Part shown: positions 34,512-47,100 of the stretch, one piece after another
Numbering within the stretch: position 1 is the stretch's first letter
How the letters are laid out: each line of letters starts with the position of its first letter
Assembly (NCBI GenBank): GCA_023935145.1
Contig: CM043698.1
Span: 62,063,501 to 62,127,500, forward strand
Source: Bretschneidera sinensis
Taxonomy: Eukaryota > Streptophyta > Magnoliopsida > Brassicales > Akaniaceae
Reading direction: 5' to 3'
DNA: 64,000 nt
The notes under the pieces: model-generated
Seen by the model: the letters and a program-made list of their open reading frames with translations, nothing else
What the model was told of the DNA's origin: nothing
Databases searched by the model: none
Made by a program: the position numbers and the translations under genes

Positions 34512-37500
34512 CTAATGATTGATGTTAAAATTCATTTCTCTTAACAAGATCAACAGTTCATCCCAAAAATCCCATAGATACCACGCCGTGCACTTTCGAT
34601 TTTGCAACCAAGAAACAATTAAGTTGGAGTCGCTCTCAATAATTATCTGATTAAAACCCAACTCTCTACACAACGTTATACCTGCTATTAATGCCCTTAA
34701 CTCAGCCTCATTATTTGTACCAGGACCAAAATAAGCAGAGAAAGCACCTCTGAAATTACCTCTCTCATCGCGAATGACCCCTCTTCCTCCACAATTACCC
34801 GGGTTGCCCCGGCAACACCCATCTACATTCAATTTAGTCCACCCTTCAGCTGGTTTCCTCCAATAGACCAATTTCGGAATAGGCCTTGCACAATCAACAT
34901 ATGGAACTTCAAGAGCCCGCAGGATAGTCTCATCTCTAGTCGAAATAGGCCATTGTTTCACCATAATAGATGAGATCTTCCGAATCCAAACTTTAACTGC
35001 CAACCAAACACCCGACGCCGATTCAAAGGAGTTTTCCATTCGAGCCTTGCATCTGCGCATCCAGAGACTCCAAGTAATAATAGACGGGATAATGCCGAGA
35101 AGAATCCCTCTGTGACTCGACTTCTTAGATGCACTGAGCCACTTCATCACCATCGCCCACCATGACATCCCAGAAGCATGGTTAATGCCCAGCGTAATAG
35201 CTGCAGTTTTCCATACTTCCGCAGCGACACACCTAGTACAAAGAACATGATTCAAGTATTCTGAGTGACCTTGGGTGCAGCAGTTACACCGAGAGGCCAA
35301 CAGTATTCCAAGCGATTGCACCCGAGAGTCTAAAGCTAGCCCATTAAAACAAGCTTTCCACATGCACACAAAATTTTTTTTCGGAAGAAGGTGATGCCAA
35401 ATCCAGTCCATGCCCAGCTGGTCCGTTCCTCTGACATGAATTAGCTCCCACGCTGAGGCCGACGAGAACTCACCCTTAGCTGTAGATTTCCAAACGGTAA
35501 TATCATTGCCCACCTTGCCAACCACAATACCGTGCATAATCTCCTCTGTTTTTTCTAAGCCGACCAGATCCAAAAGATGGTTCTCATCCCAGGAACCGTC
35601 AGCCCATACCTTTTTTATTTTAATCTCAGACTGTCCAGCGTCCCTACTAACACACAACGGCCCACTTGCCAACCACCGATCATACCAAAACAAAGTGTTA
35701 CCCTCTCTTACTTTCACAATAACATTCTCTGCGACCTCAGGAAAGTTCTTCATAATGGACTTCCAGAAACGAGAAGAATTTCTTCTAGCCTCCGCAAAGT
35801 ACATGTGGCCGTGTTTTACATATTTCACTTGGAAGAACTTGGTCCATAGATTATCAACTGCTAACAATCTCCATGCAAATTTCATATGAAGAGACCTCTG
35901 CTCTTCATGGAAGTTTCTAATGCCAAGACTCCCTTCCTTGTAAGGTTTGCATATTCGATCCCAAGCACACCATTTCATTCTCGGTTTTCTATTCAGATTT
36001 CCCCAAAAAAATGAGGAAATCAGAGAGTTTAGTTTCTTGAAAACCTTCATAGGCACATTTAAAACCACCAAAAGGTGAGTAGTCATACATGATAAAACAT
36101 GTTTCATTAGCATAAGCCTCCCACCTTGAGATAGAAGATGCACTTTCCAGCCCGCTATTTTCCTCCGAATCTTCTCAATAAGTGGTTCCAAGTCTCTTAA
36201 TGTAAGACGACCTTCCACTAGAGGGACCCCCAAGTATGTAACTGGAAACTTTCCTTCCACAAAACCGGTTGATCTCATGAGATTACAACTCCTCGCAGAA
36301 GTAATGGTCTTTGAGAATAAGAGAGCCAATTTCTCCTTATTGATTAATTGCTTAGACCACTTTTCATATACCTCCAAAGTTTTTGTGAGCCTATGAACCG
36401 AGCGCTTGCCACCATTCATAAAAACTAAAAGATCATCCGCATACAATAAATGAGAGACAAGAGGTGCACCCATAGGATGAGAAAAGCAACCAATTCGACC
36501 CTCTTCAAAGTTCTTGCGAAGTAATCTTGACAACACCTCATTCATAATAATGAATAAATATGGAGATAGTGGGTCACCTTGTCTAAGACCCCGATCCGAG
36601 TGAAAGAAACCCTTGTAAGTCCCATTCATCATAATGGAGAACCAAGAGGACTGAACACACTCCCTTACAAGATTACAAACCTGATGAGAAAAGCCAAAAG
36701 ATGTTAACACATTCAACAAAAATTTCCAATTTACGCGATCATAGGCTTTTGCCATATCAATTTTCACCATAATGTTTCCGCCTGTTGTTTTCTTATTCAG
36801 AGAGTGAATCAATTCCTGAGCCAAAGTGATGTTTTCAAAGATGCTATGGCCTGGAATAAAAACACCTTGTTAATGAGAAATCAACTGAGACAGATGAGGT
36901 GTCAACCTTTGCACGAAAACCTTAGAAAATATCTTATATACGACTGAGCAAAGGCTGATAGGACGGAACTTGTCAAAACTCTTGGGGTCCTCTACCTTCG
37001 GAATCAACACCAGATAAGATGCCGTGTAAAATCTAGGTAAAGGAGAACCCGAAAAAAAATCCTTGGCTGCCTCAACAACATCCTTTTTGATCAAATCCCA
37101 GTAACTTAAATAGAAACCCGAGCCAAACCCATCCGGACCAGGTGAGCTCTCTTTTGGAATTGATTTCAACGCCGCCAAAATCTCAGTCTCAGACGGGGTT
37201 ATAGCAAGAGCCAAATTATTTTCCTCCATTAAAGAGCACTGTATAATAGGTGTGAGATCCACCTGATCAACAATAGAGTCATTTGAAAGAAAGTTTTGAA
37301 AATAATTTAAAGCTTCTTGATGGATCTGTTCCGGTGAGTTCAACATGACACCATTCTCTAGCCACATGTTTTGTATGACTTTATTTTTTCTCCATTGGTT
37401 CACAACTGCATGGAAATATTTTCCATTCTGGTTGCCCTCTAAAAGCCACTTCTTTTTTGCCAGTTGAGAGAGTCTGGATTCTTCACGTTGTTCCCATGTA

Positions 37501-38492
37501 TCCAGTTCAAGTTTAGTCACCAAGAAATCACATTCTACCTCATTATCATAGCCACCTTGTAACCGACTCTCTAAAGCCTCCAGTCTCTCTTCCAATTCTT
37601 TAATGGTCTGCCCCACATGCCCAAATACCTGTTTATTCCAAACTCGTAACGCAAGCTTTGTTTTTTTCAATTTTTTCGCCAACTTTACAAGACCCACCGA
37701 AGTGGTAGGAGCCTTCCATACTTCTTCCACACATCGCATAAAATCTACATATGTTACCCACATATTTTGAAATCGAAAAGGATGAGGGCCATAGCTTACC
37801 ACTGGTTTTTGGGAGTGAATGATCATAGGACAATGATCCGAGGTCTTCCGTTGAAGATATTCTAAGAAGGCTGAAGGAAACCTATTTGCCAAGGGAGTAT
37901 TCATTAGAGCTCTATCAAGCCTTGCCCAGCTACGACTCTGCCCTTCATGGCCATTACACCACGACAGTTGGCGCCCCACAACTTGGAGGTCCAATAAACC
38001 ACAATGATCAATACAATTATTAAAATCTGCCATAGAAGCTAGCGGCCTTGGACGACCACCCACTCTTTCACTATCTTTTTGGATAATATTGAAATCCCCT
38101 ACCACAAGCCAGGAGGACCCATTGGCATCAACCACCTCTAAACTTTTCTATAGCTCTCTACGATCCATGCTATTACACTTCGCGTATATAAACGATATGA
38201 GCATCTTCTCTTCACCAATCCGAAACCACCCAGAGAGTAACTGATTAGTCATAGACAACACCTCCCACTCACAATCATCACTCCAAAAAATCCATATTTT
38301 ACCGTCAACTTCCGCATTACTGCAAAAGTTCAGAAGCCCCATCATACAAGCCAAGTGATTCATTTTGTCAACCTCAGCAAAAAGTTCCAAAATCCCTACA
38401 ATAGACGCACCATACTTCCTTACTAAGCTTTTTAAACGATTTCGGGAACTGCCTAACCCTCGCAAATTCCACACCAAAATTTTATCAATCAT
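34512..38492 (-). pseudogene. LINE ORF2: endonuclease, reverse transcriptase, RNase H (two in-frame stops)
   Basis: One reading frame from ATG 38492 to 34512, interrupted only by stops at 38148-38150 (TAG) and 36870-36872 (TAA). The APE-type endonuclease shows WNLRGLG, VVGDFNI, RLDRALMN and SDHCPMII. The RT shows PISLCSVVYKIFSKV, DMAKAYDRVNW, GLRQGDPLSPYLF and the catalytic YADDLLVF. A Cys/His segment (CNCC...H...C) follows, then a C-terminal plant-type RNase H with VDGCCRGNPG, NNEAELRAL and IESDSNL. In LINEs this protein nicks the target and copies the RNA there. Both stops are single-base changes of the C-to-T/G-to-A kind, so inactivation looks recent. Its ATG overlaps the ORF1 stop as ATGA. 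Confidence 0.93.
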
Positions 38493-40080
38493 AAATTGAG
38501 TTTGTAGGGTCGAAATACAACTCGTTGTGATTGTCTCACTGCAGTTTTCTTTGCTTCAGTCATGGGGCTGGGCTGGCTGCTCTCTGGATCCGAATGGTAT
38601 TGTTTTTGTCGAACCAGAGAACTAGGAACACCTACATCCTTTGGATCTGATAGCGAATCTATTTGTTCCTCCCCTGCAATAACCACATTGTCAAAAGGCA
38701 TTTGAGTGCTGCATTCTAACTCTAGTATTTTGGAGACCAAATTTGTTTGACCCCCCTCAAAAAAATCTCTACGCAGACCTTCTTCCATATCTAAAAACTC
38801 AACTGTAGTACTCCCAACGTCAATCTGAACTGCATGGCTCCTGCCCTCTTTTGCATGCGTAATAATCGGGTCATGTATGGTCACAAGTTCCTCAGAGACC
38901 TCTTCAATAGGGTATTCCTTCATCGCTGAGTTTGTTTTCCCAAGTACACTTTTCATGCACGTCGGATCTATCTGCTTTAGCGTCATGATATCATTGCCCT
39001 GCATCTCCACTACCTCATCTGCAACCAAGGCCATCTGTTGGTCCTACACATTCTCTTTTTCCCCCCTCCTTCACAGCTCTATCTGTAACTCCCTCCGCAA
39101 CCAAGGCCATTGTTTTGTCCATCCCATGCTCTTTCTCTCCCTCCTTCTCAACCCCACCCACTACCCCATCCACCACTTTGGTAACTTGCTCATTCTCTCC
39201 CTCATTCTCACTAGATTCCTCTCTCTCTCTCTCTTTATTTTTTCCTTTCCATACTCGTTGATTCTTGATATGCCCACGGTTACTAGTCCCCCCCTCCTAT
39301 CTTGTGTTACGTCTCCCCTATGCGGCAAACCACTTTCGTATGCCCTTGTCTATAACACTTAGTGCAGTAAAACCCAATTTTTTCATACCGTACTTCCTGC
39401 CAAATTGTTCTGTTTGTCGACACGATAATCGAAAATCCTTTGATTGGTTCCTCCTTTAGATCCACTTCTACACACAAACGTGCCCCTGTAGCCCTCGTTT
39501 TGTTCAGTGTTGCATTATCAGTGCCTAAGAATCGGCCAAATCTCGTGGCTAAGATTTGTAGGCAATCAGCTCTGTACATATATAGAGGCAACCCTGGTAG
39601 GAATATCCACTGGGGCGCCAGAGAGGATTCAACATGGATATCAAACTCCTTTGTCCATCTGAATAACCTGAACACATACCCATCAATCACTAGACCCTCT
39701 CTCGCCCAGGCATGCATGAGATCCCTTTCAGATTGCAATGGTAAGAGCACATGATATTCATCCATAAAGCTGATAAGCGGCGCCTCCAATAAACCCCATG
39801 CCTTAACCACGTGCAACCTAATCTTATCATTGGATGGCCTATAACGAGAGAATTTTAACACCAGTGCAAAACTAAAATCATCTGCAACTCTTGTCATCTC
39901 AGACTCCGTAAAAACGAAACCTGGTTCCCCATTCACATCTACCGGATACCGCATAGGAAGCTTGAAAGATAGTGTAGGTTGCTTCATGACTGCTTGCGCA
40001 AAAGATTTCGAGCTATGATCTCTACTATCTGAACCCCCCGATGGTGTAGATGACACCGGTGGGGGTATGGGCGCCGCCAT
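38489..40080 (-). pseudogene. LINE ORF1: RNA-binding gag-like protein, broken
   Basis: The N-terminal part is open from ATG 40080 to 39307 (257 residues). It has a DUF4283-like fold (KFSRYRPSNDKI, WGLLEAPL, PQWIFLPGLPLYMY) and a CCHC knuckle CTKCYRQGHTKVVC near the end. The C-terminal, low-complexity part is open at 38489-39034 in another frame, so at least one frameshift and stops lie in 39035-39306. It ends VVFRPYKLNL. The TGA at 38489-38491 shares bases with the ORF2 ATG. ORF1 proteins of plant LINEs bind element RNA. Confidence 0.85.
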
Positions 40081-40866
40081 TGGCTAACCCAAGCGTTGAA
40101 AGCGAAAAAACTCAAAAGGAAACTCCTAGCTTGGAGCTTAATCAATGTAATCAATTTTTAGACCCAAACTGTGTCGCTATCAACATCCGATTTCAGAAAC
40201 AGATCAATTACAGATAAATTGCGGCATGAAATTGAGGTTTAGAGCTAATCTATTCAGGGAGTCAGATTGCTTCCCGCTGAGATTCCACATCGTGTCTAAC
40301 GAAAGCAACAATTAAATCATGGATTCCACCTTGACCAAGTTCGAAATTACCGAGGACCCACCCCAAACAGTGCTTTATCAGCTGACCGGAAGCAGAAGGA
40401 ATGCAAGCCGGTGCAGCTCTCAAAAGCAGAGATATTGCGGTCAAAGGAAGCTCGGACTGTCACCGGAAAAAGATAGGATCTGAAGAGTACAGCGGCTGCG
40501 GCACCGGCGAGGAGATGAAGACCTTTGCAATTGTAGCAGATCGGCACGAGAGGAAAGCAGCCGGTCGGCCCGAATCACTGGGGCTGGTGGAGCTGCTTCC
40601 TGTCTTGAAACACTGCTTTTTCTGATGGGCAAAAAGATAGGCAAACAGCGAAAAAATAATAGTGATGCGACGTTGCCGGAAAAAAGAGTGCGATGGTGCC
40701 GGGGAAGACGAACTAGGGGTGCGACGGTGCCGGATAAAACGAAACTAGGGGAGCAACGGTGCCGGAGAAGGAGACCCCGGCAGAAAATGCATTTTGTATG
40801 TTACCGTTGGGCTCACTTTTTTGGAGAGAGAACAGAGGAAAAAAGATCCGTTTCTGAGGTGGATTT

Positions 40867-40889
40867 AAAGGAGTATCTTTCTTGTAGTG
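40867..40889. mobile_element. Terminus of the CACTA-like element beyond the LINE
   Basis: Second copy of the LINE target duplication followed by TTTCTTGTAGTG. Reading inward on minus this is CACTACAAGAAAGATACTCC, a typical CACTA end. Confidence 0.6.
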
Positions 40890-40939
40890 ACATGAGACTT
40901 AATATCTTATTCTTGAAAGTGTTTGTTTGCTGCTGATTA

Positions 40940-41400
40940 ATTGAAGCTTGCAAAGCCAAACAAGCTGAACATGAGACCCTCACAGCCAATGACCATCTCT
41001 GAGATCAAAAGCTTTACTTCCGGAGCGTGGAAAATGTGTAGTTCATGTACTCAAGTAGTGATCTAAACATGCTCTCCTTGACAACTGGGTTTTGTTTGAA
41101 GAGTTGGGGTTACCTAGAAACTAAAGTAAATAACATTCAATTGACTGTTGAACTAGCATTGGTTAAGTGAATTTGTCTGAGTTTTCTTGCAAAAAATAGA
41201 ACAACACTTATTCTTAAGAGACTATTAAATTACTGCTCATTGAAGCCGAACAACCTGAACATGAGACCCTCACAGAGATAGGAGCGATCATATCTGACAT
41301 CAAAGCTTTAGCCATAGAGCTTGGAAATGTGAAGTTCATGTACTCAAGTAGAGATATAACAGTCATGTTGCCTATTTATTAGCTAGATATGTTGTCTTTG
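40940..41400 (+). pseudogene. Duplicated fragments of a LINE-type RNase H domain
   Basis: Two related segments (about 40945-41075 and 41242-41385) share AACATGAGACCCTCACAG and GTTCATGTACTCAAGTAG. The second reads EAEQPEHETLTEIGAIISDI, then KALAIELGNVKFMYSSRDI, the pattern of the RVT_3/RNase H tail of plant non-LTR elements. The first has indels and stops. Source element unknown. Confidence 0.5.
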
Positions 41401-41524
41401 TCTTTCGTGGGGGAGCATCAAGACTTTGTGGAAGGCCTTACTTCGGACATTTTTTTTTCTATCTAGTATTAGTCCATGAAAGATATATAATACAAATAAT
41501 TGTCCACCGGTAAATGGAAAGAAG

Positions 41525-41527
41525 ATA

Positions 41528-41558
<31 letters not shown>

Positions 41559-41560
41559 TT
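41525..41560. repeat. (AT)n plus T-run
   Basis: (AT)13 followed by ten T, in the 3' flank of the WAT1 pseudogene. Confidence 0.9.
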
Positions 41561-42297
41561 CGTTCTTCTCGTGTCATTCAATTTTGATAGATACATTTGT
41601 GCTATGCATTTTTCATGAATCAAGATTAAGTATTTGTTAGATGCGAATAAAGTTGAGATAAGAGCCTTCTCATCATTTTTATTTATTGTCATTTTATCAG
41701 AAGACGAGGATGTACAACTTCATCATACCAATACAAGCAATTTCACAATGGTTTAATTTAAAAGGAATTCATAAAGTTTATTATCTAGGAAAGGACATTG
41801 GCAGCTTTGTATCACTGGAAAAAGAAGCTCCACTCAAAGAAGCCCAAGAATTAACTAGGGACTTGCCTTGAATCCCTGCCTTTAGTACCTCCAATTGAAA
41901 CAGATTCTTCAATAGAGTTTACTCTCGTAACATCAACGGCGATGAACTCAGGATTTGGTGTCTCTATTTTTACATTTATTGTATCCATTTGTTGGTTGGA
42001 TTGTGCCACCTTATCAATATTGTCTGGTTTAGATGGGTGCTGGTCCTTGCTCTTTCCCCATAAAACCAAGTATATGCTAACAACAACGACAATTCCTCCA
42101 ATAATCCTACAGACAAATACCATACACACAAATTAAACCCTTCATACATTTTTATGAAGCAGATGAACCTGAATGAGAGAGAGATGCATACCTTCCTAGC
42201 TACATCTCCTCGGACAAAAACAAAGGAACCCAAAATTGCAATGACAACCATGTTTAGAGGATTGAAAGCACTAACAAAAACAGGACCTTTTTGCTTC

Positions 42298-42533
42298 ATT
42301 TTTTTTTTTGAAAACTTCGAGAGAAATTTATTAATTATGAAAAAAATACACATAGATGGAGGACAATAAAGACCATCTTCAAACATGCTTGGAAGTTTTT
42401 AAACCTAACCCTAAATAAGAGAGATACAACAGAATATACTTTTCGATAGGTATACAACTGAGAGGAATCGAAATGTAAAGTAGCTAAAGTAGATGGAGGT
42501 AACTCATTAGTACTTAAAAAAAAATTTACTACT
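42298..42533 (-). mobile_element. Short retroposed insert (5'-truncated LINE or SINE) in WAT1 exon 6
   Basis: A 236-bp segment flanked by perfect 13-bp repeats ACCTTTTTGCTTC (42285-42297 and 42534-42546). It has a T-run at its left end, i.e. a poly-A tail on minus. The GAGAAATTTATTAATTA stretch beside the tail resembles 3' ends of plant LINEs, so a truncated LINE is likelier than a tRNA-derived SINE; no A/B boxes were seen. Confidence 0.82.
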
Positions 42534-42606
42534 ACCTTTTTGCTTCCTTGCCCATCCTATTATATAATAAGCTAATCCAGCGACTATTCCCTGCATAGAA
42601 ACATCT

Positions 42607-43476
42607 TCTGTGAACACAAATGTAATAGTCTAAAAATGATTTTTTTATTACAATTTGTAGGTTTTTAATTTTTGGGTTATATTGTTCAAAAATATAATTT
42701 AACAATGACTTCATAACATCTAAGTGTGACATTTTTAATAATAATAAGTAAAATATGTAAAATTGTAATGTGTATAATCATGAAAAATATGTACTTATCA
42801 TGCACGTACAAAACATATACTACTCAACTAGTATTTTAAATTATTATTTAACAAATATTGGTTAGCATTTGTTAACTATTAACGATTTAGCATCCAAGTG
42901 AATTGACCAGATTGCAATACTGCTCCGCTCAACTACAAAGGCCAGTGTTGTACTTTCCACCATACCCATCATGCATGTTAGAGCTGTTAATGAGAGCTCA
43001 GCCGGATACGATTTTAGTATTATTGCACACAAAAGCACCCAATGATTCTGTTAAATATGTAATTAATAATTAATTGGAAGTTAATGATATATTGTTAGAG
43101 TATAATTTGTTAATGTTAGAGAAATATCCATTTTTATCAAACAAATAAATAAAGTATGGTAATAAAAAAAGAAAAAACATTATATAAATATAATTTTTTC
43201 ATTTTAAATAATATTGTTCTTGCATTAACAAATTATGTTCTGACAATAAAACAATTAAACAACCCTTGTATTAATTACAATGCCCATCTTATTATCAAAC
43301 AAACAAATAAAGTATGATAATAATGTCAGAGCATATATGACCAAGTATTTTTGCTTAAAAAACAAAATTATCTTTGTACATACTTTTATTTTTTTTATTT
43401 AGGATGATTTTATCAATTCAAACAATATTACTCTGGAATTAACTAATAAAGTAGTGGGAATGAGGATTCTGATTAC
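42607..43476 (-). other. Introns 4 and 5 region of the WAT1 pseudogene
   Basis: AT-rich intronic DNA around exon 5 (about 42895-43035). Upstream of exon 5 the expected AG acceptor is not obvious (TTTTGTGT before GCAATA), which may be further decay. Confidence 0.5.
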
Positions 43477-43651
43477 TTGCATAATGATGAAAGAAGCCCA
43501 GCTGAAACATCCAACTATGAGCATGGCAGCACCCATAATAAGATCTTTCTTTGGTATTGCATCTCTTGCAGATTGATCATGGTGGTTTCTTCCTTTACTC
43601 CAAGGAAATTCCAGAACAGGTCCTTTGACAAGGGTCATAAGCATTGCTCCC

Positions 43652-44151
43652 TGACGCCGGGCAGAATGAAGATTATTCTGCAGGCTAGTCGTAACAGATA
43701 TTTCACAGGGAGAAACACAAGAAAAACCCTAAAAACACAGAAAAACAGCTCTAATGCTTTATTTAAAATTATGCAAATACCAATCATAATGTTTACTAAA
43801 CCCTAAAACCTTATTTACAAGGTCAAGCTAAAATAGGAAAATTAAATTAAGGCTGAATTTAAAGTAATTGCAAATAAAATAAAAAGTTTCCTAAAAACTG
43901 AAAACTGCCAAATTGAGGGCCTAAACGTCGTTTTTTGGCTTAAAAATGATGACGCTTAGGAAAAACCTAAATTTTTCCCTGAAGCCTGTTTCTAATCAAA
44001 CTAGGGTCTCCGGGGCCCGATCTGAGCCCGTGGCTCGTTCTAGGTAGTCCACCTACCAATTTTGCGCTGATCTGCCAACTCTAGGTACCTCAGTGCCAAC
44101 AACGTGCTATCTGACAACTCTGCATCATCTGACTCGGATCCTCCTGCATCA
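43652..44151 (-). repeat. 3' LTR of the gypsy element
   Basis: 500 bp, pairs with 48424-48922. The polyprotein reading frame runs into it and ends at 44040. No clear polypurine tract lies just outside it (44152 onward). Confidence 0.93.
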
Positions 44152-47100
44152 GTCGCCTCGGGTTGGAAAGAACTCGCCCTCGAGTTCACAATAGCTTCAT
44201 CAGAATCCACAAAACAAGGACTCAGGTGATTCACATTAAAGATATTAGAAGTTCTTAAATGACTGGGGAGGCGTAATCTGTAGGCGTTATCATTGATCTT
44301 CTGTAGGATCTCACAGGGTCCAATCTTCCGCTCCTTAAGCTTATTATACTCTCCCACGGGAAAACAATCGCGAGTTAATACTGCCCAAACAAAATCACCA
44401 ACATCAAAAAGTACCTGACGGCGATGACTGTCGCTCTGAGCCTTGTACTTGGCATTACTCTCCTGAATGGCTAGCTTCACCTGCTCATGGATACCCCAAA
44501 AATGTTCTGCCATCTCATCTGCCTTGTGATTCAAACGACCCACACGTGGAATAGGGGCTAAGTCAAGCACCCCGGATGGATTTTGACCATAGACAATCTC
44601 AAATGGGCTCAATCTCATGGTTCTGTTCTTCGACCTGTTATAGGCAAATTATGCTTGAGGTAACGCCATATCCCACTGCTTTGGTTTAGTTCCTGCCAAG
44701 CTCCTCAAAAGGTTTCCCAAACTCTGGTTGACCACTTCGGTTTGACCATCAGTCTGAGGATGGTAGGCACTGTTAAAATTCAACTTCGTCCCCAGCTTTT
44801 CCAATAAACTCTTCCAGAATTGACTCATGAACTTGGTGTCACAATCCGAAGTGATGGATCAGGGAACACCATATAAACGCACATTCTCCTTGAAGTAAAG
44901 ATGAGCGATCTGGGTAGTATCCATTGTCTTCTTATAAGGTATAAAATGGGCCATCTTGGAAAATCTGTCAACCACCACCAAAATAGAGTCTAAACCCCGT
45001 TGGGTACGGGGTAAGCCCAACACAAAGTCCATACTGACATCAAGCCAAGGGGCTTCAGGTACAGGTAAAGGTGTGTACAGGCCCGCATTAGTGAGAACTC
45101 TCTTGGACTGCTGACGCACATAACAACGCTCCATATGATGAGCCACGTCACTGGTCAATTTGGCCCAATAATAGTTATAAGAGATCAAAGCCAACGTCTT
45201 ATCCCGCCCAAAGTGTCCCTCGTTATGAAGTTCACTAATAATTTGCTGTCTTAGTGAACAATTTGGAACGCACAACTGTAATCCACGAAACAGATAACCA
45301 TTATGCAAAATAAAATCATGTCGTTGACCATCAGTTACCTCATGAATTATCCTCCCAAAGGAAGGATCAGCAACATACATGTCAGGGAAAACCTCAAATC
45401 CAACGATTCTGGTGCTCATGGTGGTGAGGAGTAATGTACGACGGCTCAGTGCATCTGCAACACGGTTCAGACTTCCTGCTTGGTGCCTCAGCGCAAACAT
45501 GAACTCCTGTAAGTACGCCACCCACTTGGTATGTCGCCTACTCAGTTATATTGGCCATTGATGTACTTCAGGGCCTCATGATCAGTGATAAGAATAAACT
45601 CCCTCTGCACTAGGTAGTGACGCCAATGTTTCAGGGACTGAACTATGGCATAAAACTACAGATCATAAGTGGAATAATTCTTCTTTGATCCTGATAACTT
45701 CTCACTGAAAAAAACTATTGAGCGCCCCTCCTGACTCAGAACACCACCAATACCAACCCTGGATGCATCACAGTTTACCTCAAACGCTTTATCAAAATCA
45801 ATAAGTGCCAAAACTGGTGCCTTGGTCATCTACTGCTTGACCAGTTGAAAGTTGGTTTCTGCCTCCTCGGACCACTTGAAATCACGCCCCTTAAGGCACT
45901 CTGTGATAGGAGCAATCAGAGTGCTGAAATTTTTGATGAACCTACGGTAGAAGGATGCTAATCCATGGAAATTTCTGACATCGTGCAAGGTCCTCGGTGT
46001 GGGCCACTCCAAGACCGCGTCTATCTTCTACTGATCTGCTTGAACACCCTCAGTAGATACAACAAAACCCAGAAAAGTAACAGAAGTAGTGAAGAAAGAA
46101 CACTTCTTCTGGTTGGCGTACAGGCACTCCGTCCTCAACATATCAAAAACAGCACGGAGGTGATCAAAATGTGACGCCCACGTCAGACTATAAATGAGGA
46201 TATCGTAGAAGTAAACTACAACAAACTTCCCCATGAAAGGCCGTAAAACCTGATGCATAAATCTCATAAATGTGCTGGGCGTATTAAACAGCCCAAAAAG
46301 CATGACCATCAACTCATACAACCCATGATGCGTCTTAAACGCTGTCTTCTACTCATCTCCAAGCCTTATTCTGATATGGTGGTATCCACTTTTAAGGTCA
46401 ATTTTTTAGAAAACCTTAGAACCGGACAGCTAGTCTAACATATCATCCAGGCGGGGAATTGGAAACCTGTATTTTACTGTAATCCTATGATTGCTCTGCT
46501 GTCAACACACATACGCCAAGAGCCATCTTTCTTTGGCACTAGCAGGGCAGGAACTGCGCATGGGATCATACTCTCACGGACGTAACCCCTCTCTAACAAC
46601 TCTACCACCTATCGCTGCAGCTCTTCCGAGTCCTTGGGGCTAAGGCGATAAACCGGTCTATTAGGCAAACTGGATCTCGAAACAAGGTCAATCTGATGCT
46701 GAATATCCCTCATAGGCAGCAACCTAGGGGGAAGGTCCTCTGGCATCAGGTCAAAAAACTCTGCTAACAGCTACTACACATATGATGGTAATTCTGGATT
46801 CATGTCTGCCGCACTATCCCCACAAGGAAACAAAGCATAGACCACATCTCCATGCTCAATCTCAGCTAAAAACCTGGACATCAAAAGTAGATTAATATTA
46901 CTGGCTACCGGGGTAGGAGTTGTTCCTTCCCGACGAGGTGCCAACACAATCCTTTTCCCTTTGATGCTAAGGGAATATGTTTTTTTCCGCCCATCATGGA
47001 TAACACTACGATCATACTGCCAAGGTCTGCCTAACAATACATGACAAGCATCCATAGACATAACATTACACCAAGCATTATCAAAATATTTCCTACCAAT

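Larger units (their letters stand above)
34191..40866 (-). mobile_element. Near full-length L1-type LINE retrotransposon
   Basis: A 6.7-kb non-LTR element in minus orientation with 5' region at the right, ORF1, ORF2, and a terminal poly-T (poly-A on minus) at 34191-34201. The direct repeat AAAGGAGTATC at 34180-34190 and 40867-40877 (continuing TTT) is a target-site duplication of at least 11 bp, the mark of target-primed reverse transcription. The 5' leader (about 40081-40866) is GC-richer than its surroundings. Damage is light compared with other elements here. Confidence 0.92.

Noticed and set aside
39265..39754. + frames of 64-161 codons
   Set aside because: Antisense to LINE ORF1, which has a zinc knuckle and family blocks.
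40401..40936. + and minus frames in GC-richer DNA
   Set aside because: They lie in the LINE 5' leader, in several frames, with no recognised domain.
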